From JAMIFN01 sp964544605 (GTDB lineage Bacteria > Pseudomonadota > Gammaproteobacteria > Burkholderiales > Burkholderiaceae_C), in NCBI GenBank assembly GCA_964544605.1, contig CAZJBX010000020.1, positions 1 to 51,954 on the forward strand: a DNA stretch of 51,954 nucleotides, written 5' to 3'. Within the stretch, counting starts at the first letter, position 1. Every line of letters starts with the position of its first letter. Made by a program: the position numbers and the translations under genes. The notes under the pieces were generated by a model. That model saw only the letters and a list, made by a program, of their open reading frames with translations, did not search any database and was not told where the DNA came from. Positions 1-6,644 of this stretch are shown here, one piece after another.

Positions 1-12
1 AGCGACCATTTC

Positions 13-567
13 ATGTCCGCGAGCACCCCCCCCATAACTCTTCGCCTCATGACCGAGCGCGACCTGCCGATGCTCCATGATTGGCTCAACCGGCCGCACA
101 TCGTTGAGTGGTGGGGTGGTGACGAAGAGCGACCGACTCTTGATGAAGTGCTGGAACACTACCTGCCCAGAGCGATGGCGGAAGAGTCCGTAACACCGTA
201 CATCGCAATGCTGGGCGAGGAACCGATCGGCTATGCTCAGTCGTACGTCGCGCTCGGAAGCGGTGATGGCTGGTGGGAAGATGAAACTGATCCAGGAGTG
301 CGAGGAATAGACCAGTCTCTGGCTGACCCGACACAGTTGAACAAAGGCCTAGGAACAAGGCTTGTCCGCGCTCTCGTTGAACTACTGTTCTCGGACCCCA
401 CCGTGACGAAGATTCAGACCGACCCGACTCCGAACAACCATCGAGCCATACGCTGCTATGAGAAGGCAGGATTCGTGCGGGAGAAGATCATCACCACGCC
501 TGACGGGCCGGCGGTTTACATGGTTCAAACACGACAAGCCTTCGAGAGAAAGCGCGGTGTTGCCTAA
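13..567 (+). CDS. aac(6')-II: Aminoglycoside 6'-N-acetyltransferase, AAC(6')-II type (gene cassette)
   Basis: This 184-aa cytoplasmic GNAT enzyme transfers acetyl from acetyl-CoA to the 6'-amino group of aminoglycosides. It matches the AAC(6')-Ib/II family along its whole length, with the signatures HIVEWWGG near residue 29, YAQSYVALGSGDGWW near 74 and the acetyl-CoA loop NKGLGTRLV near 110-118. From memory the sequence is closest to AAC(6')-IIa, whose usual profile is gentamicin, tobramycin and netilmicin rather than amikacin; the exact allele needs alignment. The stop codon lies inside the start of its attC, typical of a cassette. No ribosome-binding site is visible in the 12 bases before ATG. 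It is intact and probably transcribed from an upstream integron promoter. Confidence 0.93.
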   Translation: MSASTPPITLRLMTERDLPMLHDWLNRPHIVEWWGGDEERPTLDEVLEHYLPRAMAEESVTPYIAMLGEEPIGYAQSYVALGSGDGWWEDETDPGVRGIDQSLADPTQLNKGLGTRLVRALVELLFSDPTVTKIQTDPTPNNHRAIRCYEKAGFVREKIITTPDGPAVYMVQTRQAFERKRGVA

Positions 568-621
568 CAACTCATTCAAGCCGACGCCGCTTCGCGGCGC
601 GGCTTAATTCAGGTGTTAGTC
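562..621 (+). other. attC site of the aac(6')-II cassette
   Basis: R'' core GCCTAAC is at 562-568 and R' core GTTAGTC at 615-621. Between them is a dyad with arms around CAAGCCGACGCCGC and GCGGCGCGGCTTAATTC. It overlaps the last codon and stop of the acetyltransferase. The 60-bp length fits the classical 59-base element. Confidence 0.9.
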
Positions 622-636
622 TCAAAGAAGTTCAGC

Positions 637-1092
637 ATGAATTATCAAGAATTTGTCAAATTATTAGAAAATTCCGGGGCAAATGCTACTGAGAGCACAA
701 TCCGCCTGTGGCATCAAATCTATTCTTGGGTGCTGAATAATGGCTACGCCGATACAGCGGACTCCCCAGATTTCGTGAAATATATTCAAAATTTCAGAAA
801 AATAGGAATTCCAACGATTGGCAAGCACTTGCGCCTCATGAGTGAGGCGAAATTGCTATCGAAGCACACAATGCGAAGAAAGCTTCCGCAAGAACTCAAA
901 GACGATCTGCTAAATCCAATCCTGAATACTTTCATGGGCGGTATAAACTTACCTTCATCATTTGTCAGATATTCTTTGTATGGCAAGCCTTGCTCAAAAG
1001 AATTTAAATCAGCAGAGCGCTCCATTAACAACATCGAACAAAGATTTAAGGAAATCCGTGAACACCCGTCTTTCTCAAGCTCAAAAGTCTAA
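637..1092 (+). CDS. Hypothetical protein of integron cassette 2
   Basis: This is a 151-aa protein I do not recognise. The frame opens further upstream at 613, inside the preceding attC, so the ATG at 637 (MNYQEFVK) is the more sensible start, with AAGAAG about eight bases before it. The protein is hydrophilic with no signal peptide or membrane segment. The stretch around residues 20-80 (TESTIRLWHQ, then IPTIGKHLRLMSEAKLL) is helix-rich and could be a small helical or DNA-binding fold, but no family motif is clear. The C-terminus is basic and Ser-rich. Composition is AT-richer than the preceding cassette, which suggests a different source genome. The stop codon falls inside its attC. Confidence 0.72.
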   Translation: MNYQEFVKLLENSGANATESTIRLWHQIYSWVLNNGYADTADSPDFVKYIQNFRKIGIPTIGKHLRLMSEAKLLSKHTMRRKLPQELKDDLLNPILNTFMGGINLPSSFVRYSLYGKPCSKEFKSAERSINNIEQRFKEIREHPSFSSSKV

Positions 1093-1145
1093 CTGTTCGT
1101 CGCAGCCGACCGCCTACGGCGTCGGCTGAACTCAGGGCGTTCGGC
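1087..1145 (+). other. attC site of cassette 2
   Basis: R'' is GTCTAAC (1087-1093) and R' is GTTCGGC (1139-1145), a departure from the usual GTTAGGC. The central dyad CAGCCGACCGCC / GGCGTCGGCTGAA is nearly identical to that of the attC at 2920. R'' has one mismatch to the complement of the start of this cassette. Confidence 0.85.
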
Positions 1146-1181
1146 CCCTATAGATAGAGCTTCGCCACAGGGTGTTTCCGT

Positions 1182-1709
1182 ATGGTCAGAAAATCTCAAT
1201 CTCATGGTCGCATTGGCGAGGCGGCAGTATTGGCCAAGTGCTGGATGCATGGCATTGCGGCGTATGACACAGGCGGCCTAAGAGCGAACTTCGCCGGTAG
1301 TGATCTTCTCACTGACACGGAAGATCCACGCAAGAAGCTCCTGATCCAGGTGAAAGCTGGTTATAGCCCGCGCCAAGATGTCGTCTATCTGACACAGTGC
1401 TCTGGTGAGGGCGAGCTAGAACGAGAGAAGTTCGTATCTGATTTTGTGGTATTCGTAAACATTGATAAGAAGGTTGGCAGCTCTCACCAGCATGCAGGAG
1501 AGCTCGATTTCAACCATCTGGTTTACTTTGTTGTGCCGCGTGATGATGCAAACCGAATATATGGCGCGGCCCTGAGGCGGGACTATGCGAGACCGCTAAG
1601 AACTGGTGGTGTTCGCAAGCTTGGTGGTATGGCCGTGTTTGTCCCTCTCGAGGAAATGAGCTGCTATAAAGATGCGTGGTCTCTTCTTCGTGCGGCGTGC
1701 GCGCAGTAG
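1182..1709 (+). CDS. PD-(D/E)XK nuclease-like protein of integron cassette 3
   Basis: This is a 175-aa soluble protein. Residues about 8-60 have the layout of small PD-(D/E)XK nuclease folds: a helix with GRIGEAAV (Glu near 13), then GSDLL (Asp near 41), then a strand with LIQVKAG (the Q-x-K half-motif near 56-58). That order Glu - Asp - (E/Q)xK is what is seen in archaeal-resolvase-like and DUF4365-like nucleases. The C-terminal half has no motif I know. A nuclease activity is inferred from these few residues only. Start: ATG at 1182, 36 bases after the cassette boundary, with weak Shine-Dalgarno. Possible roles are restriction, toxin or DNA repair; nothing nearby decides between them. Confidence 0.72.
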   Translation: MVRKSQSHGRIGEAAVLAKCWMHGIAAYDTGGLRANFAGSDLLTDTEDPRKKLLIQVKAGYSPRQDVVYLTQCSGEGELEREKFVSDFVVFVNIDKKVGSSHQHAGELDFNHLVYFVVPRDDANRIYGAALRRDYARPLRTGGVRKLGGMAVFVPLEEMSCYKDAWSLLRAACAQ

Positions 1710-1711
1710 TG

Positions 1712-1774
1712 GCCGAACAATTCGCTGCAGGCCGACGGCCCTGACGGGCCGCGGCCTGAGCTCAAACGTTAGGA
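1712..1774 (+). other. attC site of cassette 3
   Basis: R'' is GCCGAAC (1712-1718) and R' is GTTAGGA (1768-1774); the inner arms are GCAGGCCGACGGCCC and GGGCCGCGGCCTGAGC. R'' is the exact complement of GTTCGGC at the left boundary of the same cassette (1139-1145), strong support that 1140-1768 moved as one circular unit. Confidence 0.88.
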
Positions 1775-1780
1775 CTTCAA

Positions 1781-2029
1781 ATGAAGCTACTCAAATGCAC
1801 CCCGACGAAAGGGGATGATGGAGAGAACAACTACACCAATGTAGTGGAGATGATTTCCGATGATCCAAGCGAGCTCAAGTCTAAAGCAACCGATTTGTGC
1901 CGGCTCATGGGAGTTGAACCCGCGCCTTGGTGCAGTAGATATCCGATCATGGGAGATAAAGAAATCAAATCAAACCACGAATGGATAATGGAATTGAGCA
2001 ACGGCATCGGTTTTGTTATCGAAAAATAA
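1781..2029 (+). CDS. Small hypothetical protein, first gene of cassette 4
   Basis: This is an 82-aa acidic soluble protein beginning only 12 bases after the cassette boundary. I recognise no family. It contains two cysteines (DLCRLMG and PWCSRYP) and a C-terminal segment HEWIMELSNGIGFVIE that looks like a small beta structure. No signal peptide or membrane segment is present. It is followed after 27 bases by a second gene in the same cassette, and no attC lies between them, so the pair moves together. A small partner or inhibitor of the membrane protein is possible but unsupported. Confidence 0.65.
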   Translation: MKLLKCTPTKGDDGENNYTNVVEMISDDPSELKSKATDLCRLMGVEPAPWCSRYPIMGDKEIKSNHEWIMELSNGIGFVIEK

Positions 2030-2056
2030 AACAAATAATCCAAGGGGAATTGAAAC

Positions 2057-2905
2057 GTGAATACCATTTCCGATTTATGGAGCGGTCGTTCCGGATTGGC
2101 ACGAACTTACTGGCTATGGGGTGTTTTTTCCGGTATTCCGTGGGGCATAGCACTATCTCTGGTCACGCCTGGCAGCGCTCCTGCAATCCTTGCAGTACTG
2201 GCTTTGGTCGTGTACTACGTAATGGTGCATGTCGGAATTTGGCGTGCAGCATCTCAATACCAAGGCGCCAAAGTATGGGCAATTCTTGCGAAAATCGCCG
2301 TACTCATAACACCTGTATGCTTAGTGCTTGGAACAATGCTAGCTGTTGCATTACCTGCATATCAAGACTATAAAAAGCGCAGCTCCATTAGTTCAAGCAC
2401 ATCACCGAAGTCATCCGAAGAATATGGGTTTGGCATCAGTTCAAGAACGGAGTACGAGGGAACGGTTGCAAAATATAGGGAGCAAATAAAGTCGGGCGAG
2501 ATTCATGTTTTCGACTCTACCCCAACCATGTACCTAAAAGAAGGCGATAAAGAGTGGCCTAAAGAAGAAGTTCCAAAGATTGGATTTCTTTGGTGGTATG
2601 AAGATGACTATATTTACATGATTATATCGAATAACCACCCAAGAATACCAATCAGGAAAATTATTCTGGGTGCAAATCATGGAGCCTGCGGGACGACTGG
2701 CCAAACTTCTTACCCTGTAGACTTGAACATTGACATTCAGCCCGCACACTTTGCGGCAGTCAGATTATCGAATGACTTGCTATTTAAATTTGCCTATCAG
2801 CTATCTGGAAAATTAAACGACGAGGAGCAAAAACGATGGAGCTCAGGCAGAACGGATCGGAATGATTGCTTCGATATACTTAATGCATGGTTTAGCGGTT
2901 TTTAA
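2057..2905 (+). CDS. Membrane-anchored hypothetical protein, second gene of cassette 4
   Basis: The 282-aa protein has about three hydrophobic segments in its first 115 residues (around 18-38, 41-63 and 75-102) and a long soluble C-terminal domain. The third segment ends in MLAVALPAYQDYKKRSS, strikingly like the mature N-terminus of type IV pilins (ALPAYQDY), but the usual GFTLIE cleavage site is missing; similar segments occur in small bacterial membrane proteins that are not pilins. The C-terminal domain, with LWWYEDDYIYMII and a Cys-containing GACGTTG, is unknown to me. AAGGGGA lies about seven bases before the ATG. Topology is inferred by eye. Confidence 0.72.
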   Translation: MNTISDLWSGRSGLARTYWLWGVFSGIPWGIALSLVTPGSAPAILAVLALVVYYVMVHVGIWRAASQYQGAKVWAILAKIAVLITPVCLVLGTMLAVALPAYQDYKKRSSISSSTSPKSSEEYGFGISSRTEYEGTVAKYREQIKSGEIHVFDSTPTMYLKEGDKEWPKEEVPKIGFLWWYEDDYIYMIISNNHPRIPIRKIILGANHGACGTTGQTSYPVDLNIDIQPAHFAAVRLSNDLLFKFAYQLSGKLNDEEQKRWSSGRTDRNDCFDILNAWFSGF

Positions 2906-2919
2906 TCCACATCGTTTCA

Positions 2920-2977
2920 GCCTAACCCTCCGTCGCAGCCGACCGCCTACGGCGGCGGCTGAACTTAGCCGTTATAC
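2920..2977 (+). other. attC site of cassette 4
   Basis: R'' is GCCTAAC (2920-2926) and R' is GTTATAC (2971-2977), with the inner dyad CAGCCGACCGCC / GGCGGCGGCTGAA. Its length of 58 bp and its near identity to the attC at 1087-1145 point to a shared attC lineage. Confidence 0.87.
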
Positions 2978-2993
2978 ATCACAGGAGTAAAAT

Positions 2994-3977
2994 TTGAACA
3001 GGGGAATGTTTTCTTCAATATCAGATAACGAAGCCTATGCTGAAGCAGATAAAAAATGGACAGTAGAGCTTCAGAGGTTTCACAAGTACTGGTATGACTT
3101 GGTGGTCAATCCTAATGAAGTCGCGGAATACTTCGATACACGAAAGCTAATTGTCGATTATCTGAAAGGAGTAAAGAAAGCTGTAGAGCAAAGCTTGGAA
3201 AAGCGATTTGTGTATTTTATTTGTTCTAGAACAAAAGTTAGATTTAATACCAAAAAGAAGCCTTTTTTCAATCCCTTCACTAAAAAAGTAAAAATTCATA
3301 TCTTAGTAGGCAAGAAAGAAAAGAAAAAAAGTATTTGGTGCAAGTTTTTCGACAGAGGGCTAGGCAAGTTTTCTAATCCAAAGATAGATTTAACTGATAA
3401 ATACATAACTATAACGGACTCAAGTGGTGACCTCACGACTGCATCTATTCATGATTTTCTTGATGGTTCGAATATAGACTTAGGAATAAGCAGTAATGTT
3501 GAATATGTCGGGTACACTGAAAACCCCCATACCCGGCCTACAAATGGTTCTCACACAGGTCTGAGTGACACCCTCTACAAAGTATCAAACGAGGATTGTG
3601 ACACCCTGATTTACTTTAACGTTTTTAAAGTTGTCACAGAGGCAGCCAGCAAGAACTCCATGTTTAAATTTGTCATCCCTAATTCAATGACGGATGAGAT
3701 TGAATCAGAACTTGAAGGGAAAATAATAGAGAAATGCTTTATTTTCTACTTTGATGCCATTAATCAAAGCAGAAATAAGAAAAAAGAGTTATCTGAGCTA
3801 AAAAATAGTCTTATAAAAATGGCCCAAGAAAACAAAATAGGCTCAATAACCTTTTACTACGAGTTTGAAGATGTAAATGACTATGCAATTTTTTCGTCGT
3901 CATTAGTTGAGCCTAGTTATTGCCATAGGTTTTCTGTATGTTTAGAAAACGATAATGTTGAAGTTAAAAGATACTGA
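2994..3977 (+). CDS. AT-rich orphan protein of integron cassette 5
   Basis: This is a 327-aa, Lys/Asn/Phe-rich soluble protein in the most AT-rich stretch of the array. The start is taken as TTG 2994 because AGGAG at 2983-2987 sits six bases upstream; the first ATG (3006) has no properly spaced site. The N-terminal third is helical and basic (DKKWTVELQRFHKYW), followed by a Lys-rich region and a predicted alpha/beta C-terminal half. No catalytic motif, signal peptide or membrane segment is evident. I recognise no family. The composition suggests a low-GC donor such as a gamma-proteobacterium or Bacteroidetes, which is inference only. Confidence 0.72.
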   Translation: MNRGMFSSISDNEAYAEADKKWTVELQRFHKYWYDLVVNPNEVAEYFDTRKLIVDYLKGVKKAVEQSLEKRFVYFICSRTKVRFNTKKKPFFNPFTKKVKIHILVGKKEKKKSIWCKFFDRGLGKFSNPKIDLTDKYITITDSSGDLTTASIHDFLDGSNIDLGISSNVEYVGYTENPHTRPTNGSHTGLSDTLYKVSNEDCDTLIYFNVFKVVTEAASKNSMFKFVIPNSMTDEIESELEGKIIEKCFIFYFDAINQSRNKKKELSELKNSLIKMAQENKIGSITFYYEFEDVNDYAIFSSSLVEPSYCHRFSVCLENDNVEVKRY

Positions 3978-3995
3978 GGCAGGCTTTGGGAAGAT

Positions 3996-4067
3996 GTATA
4001 ACAAGTTGCTGAACGCGGATAAATTACTCGCTGCGCTCGCAATTTACCGGTGAGCAAAGCGTTAGGC
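3996..4067 (+). other. attC site of cassette 5
   Basis: R'' GTATAAC (3996-4002) is the exact complement of GTTATAC at the left boundary of the same cassette (2971-2977), and R' is GTTAGGC (4061-4067). At 72 bp it is the longest here, with arms AAGTTGCTGAACGCGGATAA and TTACCGGTGAGCAAAGC, so it belongs to a different attC subtype. Confidence 0.88.
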
Positions 4068-4424
4068 CTCATGACCAAAGTACTCTGGCGGTTCGTCATT
4101 TTGATGTTTGCCTGCCAAGGCAGAGCGACCGACTTAATGGGCTGTCGCGTTTCTTATCGCAATTTTTCTTGGCATCAAGCCTCACCTTCGTCCAGGTTGT
4201 GCTCCATGGCGTCTGCGTCGAATCAAAAGCTTGCTCAAGCCACGGCGACATAAACATGAGCTACTGGTTACAGTCGTTCTTCTCTATTCCTCTGTTTTGG
4301 CTAGCTGCGGGCAGTTCTTGGCAGATGCATCGCTAATTGCTTCTAACCCGTCATTGCAGCCGACCACCTCTCGATGACTGAATTTATTTCGCTATGCGTC
4401 TGGTCAAAATCTAAAGGCGATGGA
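4068..4424 (+). other. Cassette 6: no confident gene, possibly a frameshifted reading frame
   Basis: This stretch of more than 300 bases holds no convincing intact gene. One frame opens at ATG 4071 and runs to 4253 (MTKVLWRFVIL...). A second frame is open from before 4068 to TAA 4334-4336 and contains hydrophobic, protein-like sequence (FLASSLTFVQVVLHGV, then YWLQSFFSIPLFWLAAG) but lacks an ATG. Joining the two frames across the T-run at 4163-4167 would give one membrane-type protein of roughly 88 residues, so a frameshifted gene is plausible. A non-coding cassette is equally possible. Confidence 0.45.
4341..4397 (+). other. Decayed attC-like site ending the recognisable array
   Basis: TTCTAAC at 4341-4347 stands where GCCTAAC is expected, followed by the conserved CATTGCAGCCGACC. 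The right arm is eroded (GACTGAA instead of GGCTGAA), and GCTATGC (4391-4397) stands where GTTATAC or GTTAGGC would be. Its inner stem no longer pairs. No further attC is readable to the right. Confidence 0.5.
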
Positions 4425-4832
4425 ATGAAAAATACAATATTTGCACTGAGAGTCGCATCAATCATCTCATGCCTTGTCATTTCATTTCTCCCAACAGCCA
4501 TCTTCCCATCCCTTGGTTTTTTATTTTTACCAGCAGATTGGTTTTTATCCAATTTAATAGGCAACAAATCTCAGGAAACCACCCCCTTTCTGGTGGCCAT
4601 CATGCTCATCTTTGACTATGCTTGGTTCTCTTGGTTTGTCATGGCAATAGCGTGGGCATTTGACAAGAGGCTGCCTAAATATTGGCCCATATCTGGCTGC
4701 ATCGCGGGAGTATTGAGCGTGCTCTTGACATCCCCCTTAGTGCTTCCTGTTGTTCTTTTATTGCCTTCCATATTGTTGGCCATTTCATTTTGCAGGTTTC
4801 ACTTAAAGCACCCACATGAACCTTTACAGTAA
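4425..4832 (+). CDS. Small polytopic membrane protein
   Basis: This 135-aa protein has three to four hydrophobic segments (roughly residues 4-36, 50-75 and 85-125) ending in a basic tail, RFHLKHPHEP. The frame is open from 4374, but that start lies inside the decayed attC; ATG 4425 (MKNTIFALRV) gives a normal N-terminal membrane segment. I recognise no family. Composition is AT-rich like the cassettes, so it may be a cassette gene that lost its attC. It is followed by a 207-base gap with a hairpin. Confidence 0.65.
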   Translation: MKNTIFALRVASIISCLVISFLPTAIFPSLGFLFLPADWFLSNLIGNKSQETTPFLVAIMLIFDYAWFSWFVMAIAWAFDKRLPKYWPISGCIAGVLSVLLTSPLVLPVVLLLPSILLAISFCRFHLKHPHEPLQ

Positions 4833-4841
4833 AAAGATACA

Positions 4842-4868
4842 CAACAATTGCTTTAAGAGCATTTGTTG
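4842..4868. terminator. Stem-loop after the 4425 gene
   Basis: CAACAATTGCT (4842-4852) and AGCATTTGTTG (4858-4868) form an 11-bp stem with one mismatch and a 5-base loop, ten bases after the stop codon. No T-run follows, so rho-independent termination is doubtful; it may be an RNA-stabilising structure. The rest of 4869-5039 shows nothing I can name. Confidence 0.35.
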
Positions 4869-5039
4869 CACGGATTAAAATGAGCCGATGCCTGCCCCTT
4901 AACCAAAAATTAGGACTTAAAGGGTAAAAATTGCCGTCACTTTAAATCATAAAGCACCCTTGAATATCTAAAAAAACATTGCCAGAGAAGATGAAGAGGC
5001 ACTTCTCACACACCCCAAAGCCAACTGAAGAATAAAAAA

Positions 5040-5492
5040 ATGAAAATAGCACCAGAACTAGTCGCCGCATACAAAGACACAAATTACTGCGTATCCGCAC
5101 CAGATACAGCATTCATTCTTCGGATTGGCCATGCTTCAGAGGAGGCGGAAAAGTTGATGGCAGCATCCTCGGCAGAGGGGGCTGTATTTGTGACCGCATG
5201 GAACCCCTTTAGTCAGGTTTCAACCCCAACCGATAATGACAAAGCAAATAGGGTGCTGAAAGATGAACTCGACAAGATCGCTTCCACTGTTTTATCTGGC
5301 ATCGGCTCTAGCCCTGATGGTCAATTTCAAGAAGACAGCTTCTTCGCATTGCCGATCAGTAGATTCATGGCTATGGAACTATGCGTTCGGCACGATCAAA
5401 ATGCCGTCGTCTTTGTTCACCCAAATGGCCTTCCTGAATTGATTTTTCATCCCAACATTGACGCGTCGTCAAGTCAAAACCCTCATTCATAG
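5040..5492 (+). CDS. DUF3293 family protein
   Basis: This is a 150-aa soluble protein. The block FILRIGHAS, then AVFVTAWNPFSQ, then a charged helix and a C-terminal LPISRFMAMELCVRHDQNAVVFV, is the arrangement I associate with DUF3293, a small proteobacterial family of unknown role. The start at ATG 5040 has only weak GAAG upstream. The next gene begins eight bases after the stop with its ribosome-binding site overlapping the stop codon, so the two are probably co-transcribed. AT-rich composition and position between the array and tRNA-Ser suggest acquisition. Confidence 0.78.
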   Translation: MKIAPELVAAYKDTNYCVSAPDTAFILRIGHASEEAEKLMAASSAEGAVFVTAWNPFSQVSTPTDNDKANRVLKDELDKIASTVLSGIGSSPDGQFQEDSFFALPISRFMAMELCVRHDQNAVVFVHPNGLPELIFHPNIDASSSQNPHS

Positions 5493-5500
5493 GAAAAAAG

Positions 5501-5839
5501 ATGCTTCTGCTTTTTTTAGGTATCATCATTGCACTGGCTGTGGCTGCGGTATTGGCCACACTGCTAGTCATTTTTGCAGCCCGTATTTTTGGTGCGAAGC
5601 GGGCTGGATTTGGATTTTCACTTTTGGCCATCATCGTATCTTTCACTCTCACAGCCATCATTCGTGCTTTACTTTCTGATGGGATTCCATTCATAATTTT
5701 ATACATCTTTATAGGATCAGCAATTTATGCCTACATCCTTGGGGCACCCATCATCAAAGGGAGCCTCATCAATGTTGTGTCCCTCGTCATTTTTCTTATT
5801 TTCACATTGTCACTAGCCCACTTTAAGGCACTGCCATAA
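5501..5839 (+). CDS. Small membrane protein linked to the DUF3293 gene
   Basis: Nearly all of this 112-aa protein is hydrophobic: segments at about 2-27, 34-55, 58-78 and 85-106, with one short basic loop (FGAKRAGFG). AGGA overlapping the stop of the DUF3293 gene lies eight bases before ATG, which supports translational coupling. I recognise no family. It is probably an inner-membrane protein; function is unknown. Confidence 0.7.
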   Translation: MLLLFLGIIIALAVAAVLATLLVIFAARIFGAKRAGFGFSLLAIIVSFTLTAIIRALLSDGIPFIILYIFIGSAIYAYILGAPIIKGSLINVVSLVIFLIFTLSLAHFKALP

Positions 5840-5895
5840 AAATTATTTAATCTTGGATAGAAAAATAACTCAAGTTTAAATCTTCATCACTTCAT

Positions 5896-6282
5896 ATGCG
5901 ACATCATTGCAATTTAACAGATTCAATAACAATTACAACACTATTTATGCTGGCGTCTGGCCAGGCCATTGCTTTTTTCCAGTCAGATGGAGAGTCAGCC
6001 CTCACGCTGAATTCAATTAAAATCTATATATACACAACTTGGCCACTTTTCTTTATAATCTTAGCCATAATAAGAGGAAACCGACGCTCCATTGCACTAG
6101 CATCTGCATGGGTCTCTATCGTCTTAGGCTTTGCTGGCCAATATTTATTTTTCGCGACTCACGATCCATCTAGAGTCTTATTACTTCGGATTGGCATTGC
6201 GGGATTTTGGTTGTGCGGCTTCATTGCACTTTTTTCATTTTCATCCTTTACTTCTGTTTTTTCAGGCACTCGCTCCAACTAA
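5896..6282 (+). CDS. Hypothetical membrane protein near tRNA-Ser
   Basis: This 128-aa protein has four likely membrane segments (about 11-28, 44-60, 68-86 and 97-121) joined by short loops; GNRRS and THDPSR are the main charged parts. No ribosome-binding site is clear before ATG 5896; an alternative ATG at 5947 would remove part of the first segment. There is no family match I can name. It is the last AT-rich gene before the GC-rich backbone resumes. Confidence 0.55.
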   Translation: MRHHCNLTDSITITTLFMLASGQAIAFFQSDGESALTLNSIKIYIYTTWPLFFIILAIIRGNRRSIALASAWVSIVLGFAGQYLFFATHDPSRVLLLRIGIAGFWLCGFIALFSFSSFTSVFSGTRSN

Positions 6283-6432
6283 CTTCGCTGTGTCTGCTTA
6301 CAGACCTTATATCCCAAGCCCAACCAGCAGCGCGCCAGCTTGCGCCTGGCTGGGCGCGTGTAAGGCCCACAAGCGCAGCTCAGGCCCACCCAAGCCCCAA
6401 GCCAAAGATGAGGAAAGCCAAGCCTTTGGGCG

Positions 6433-6461
6433 CAAAAAAAAGCCCCTGAAGTTCAGGGGCT
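6433..6461 (-). terminator. Rho-independent terminator of tRNA-Ser / lysC
   Basis: Read on the minus strand, AGCCCCTGAA-(loop)-TTCAGGGGCT is followed by a run of eight T (A-run at 6434-6441 on +). It lies about ten bases beyond the CCA end of tRNA-Ser. Confidence 0.88.
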
Positions 6462-6471
6462 TTGATGTTTT

Positions 6472-6564
6472 TGGCGGAGTGGGAGGGATTCGAACCCTCG
6501 ATGCGGCTCAACACCGCATACTCCCTTAGCAGGGGAGCACCTTCGGCCACTCGGTCACCACTCC
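6472..6564 (-). tRNA. tRNA-Ser (anticodon GCT)
   Basis: The acceptor stem pairs GGAGTGG with CCACTCC. The D-arm, an anticodon stem CTCCC/GGGAG around the loop CTGCTAA, the long class II variable arm (TATGCGGTGTTGAGCCGCATC) and the T-loop GTTCGAATC are all present. CCA is encoded at 6472-6474. It follows lysC in the same direction by 80 bases and is probably co-transcribed; its 3' end faces the acquired region. Confidence 0.96.
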
Positions 6565-6644
6565 TAGCCGTAAGCCGCCTATTATGCCCCAAGCGCGGGC
6601 GCTTTTGGCAGGGCGGCGAAAAATTTTCCCCGCTTTGGGCCGCT

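Larger units (their letters stand above)
1..4397 (+). mobile_element. Integron gene-cassette array (partial, no integrase in window)
   Basis: Six successive units are each closed by an attC-type imperfect palindrome, with genes all on the + strand and almost no spacing between gene and attC. By the integron rule a cassette runs from TTRRRY to the next G, giving boundaries at about 616, 1140, 1769, 2972 and 4062. In two cassettes (1140-1768 and 2972-4061) the 7-base R'' core at the end is perfectly complementary to the R' core formed by the cassette's own start, as expected of units that once circularised. Composition varies between cassettes and is more AT-rich than the backbone. The integrase, attI and Pc promoter would lie left of base 1. 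Whether this is a class 1 or a resident chromosomal integron cannot be told here. Confidence 0.9.

Noticed and set aside
4842..4868. Hairpin CAACAATTGCT/AGCATTTGTTG as a seventh attC
   Set aside because: Its flanks ACACAAC and GTTGCAC do not fit RYYYAAC and GTTRRRY and are not complementary to each other.
4905..4918. TTAGGACTT resembling the cassette start at 1769
   Set aside because: It shares nine bases with the attC junction at 1769-1777, but there is no R'' core or dyad to its left.
6301..6432. Gene between the last AT-rich gene and tRNA-Ser
   Set aside because: The frames here run through the tRNA and terminator; only a GC-rich dyad (GCCCAACCAG / CTGGCTGGGC) of unclear role is visible.
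6472..6564. tRNA-Ser 3' end duplicated as an att site of an island
   Set aside because: No second copy of the tRNA 3' segment is seen in the left 6 kb; the other edge would be outside the window.
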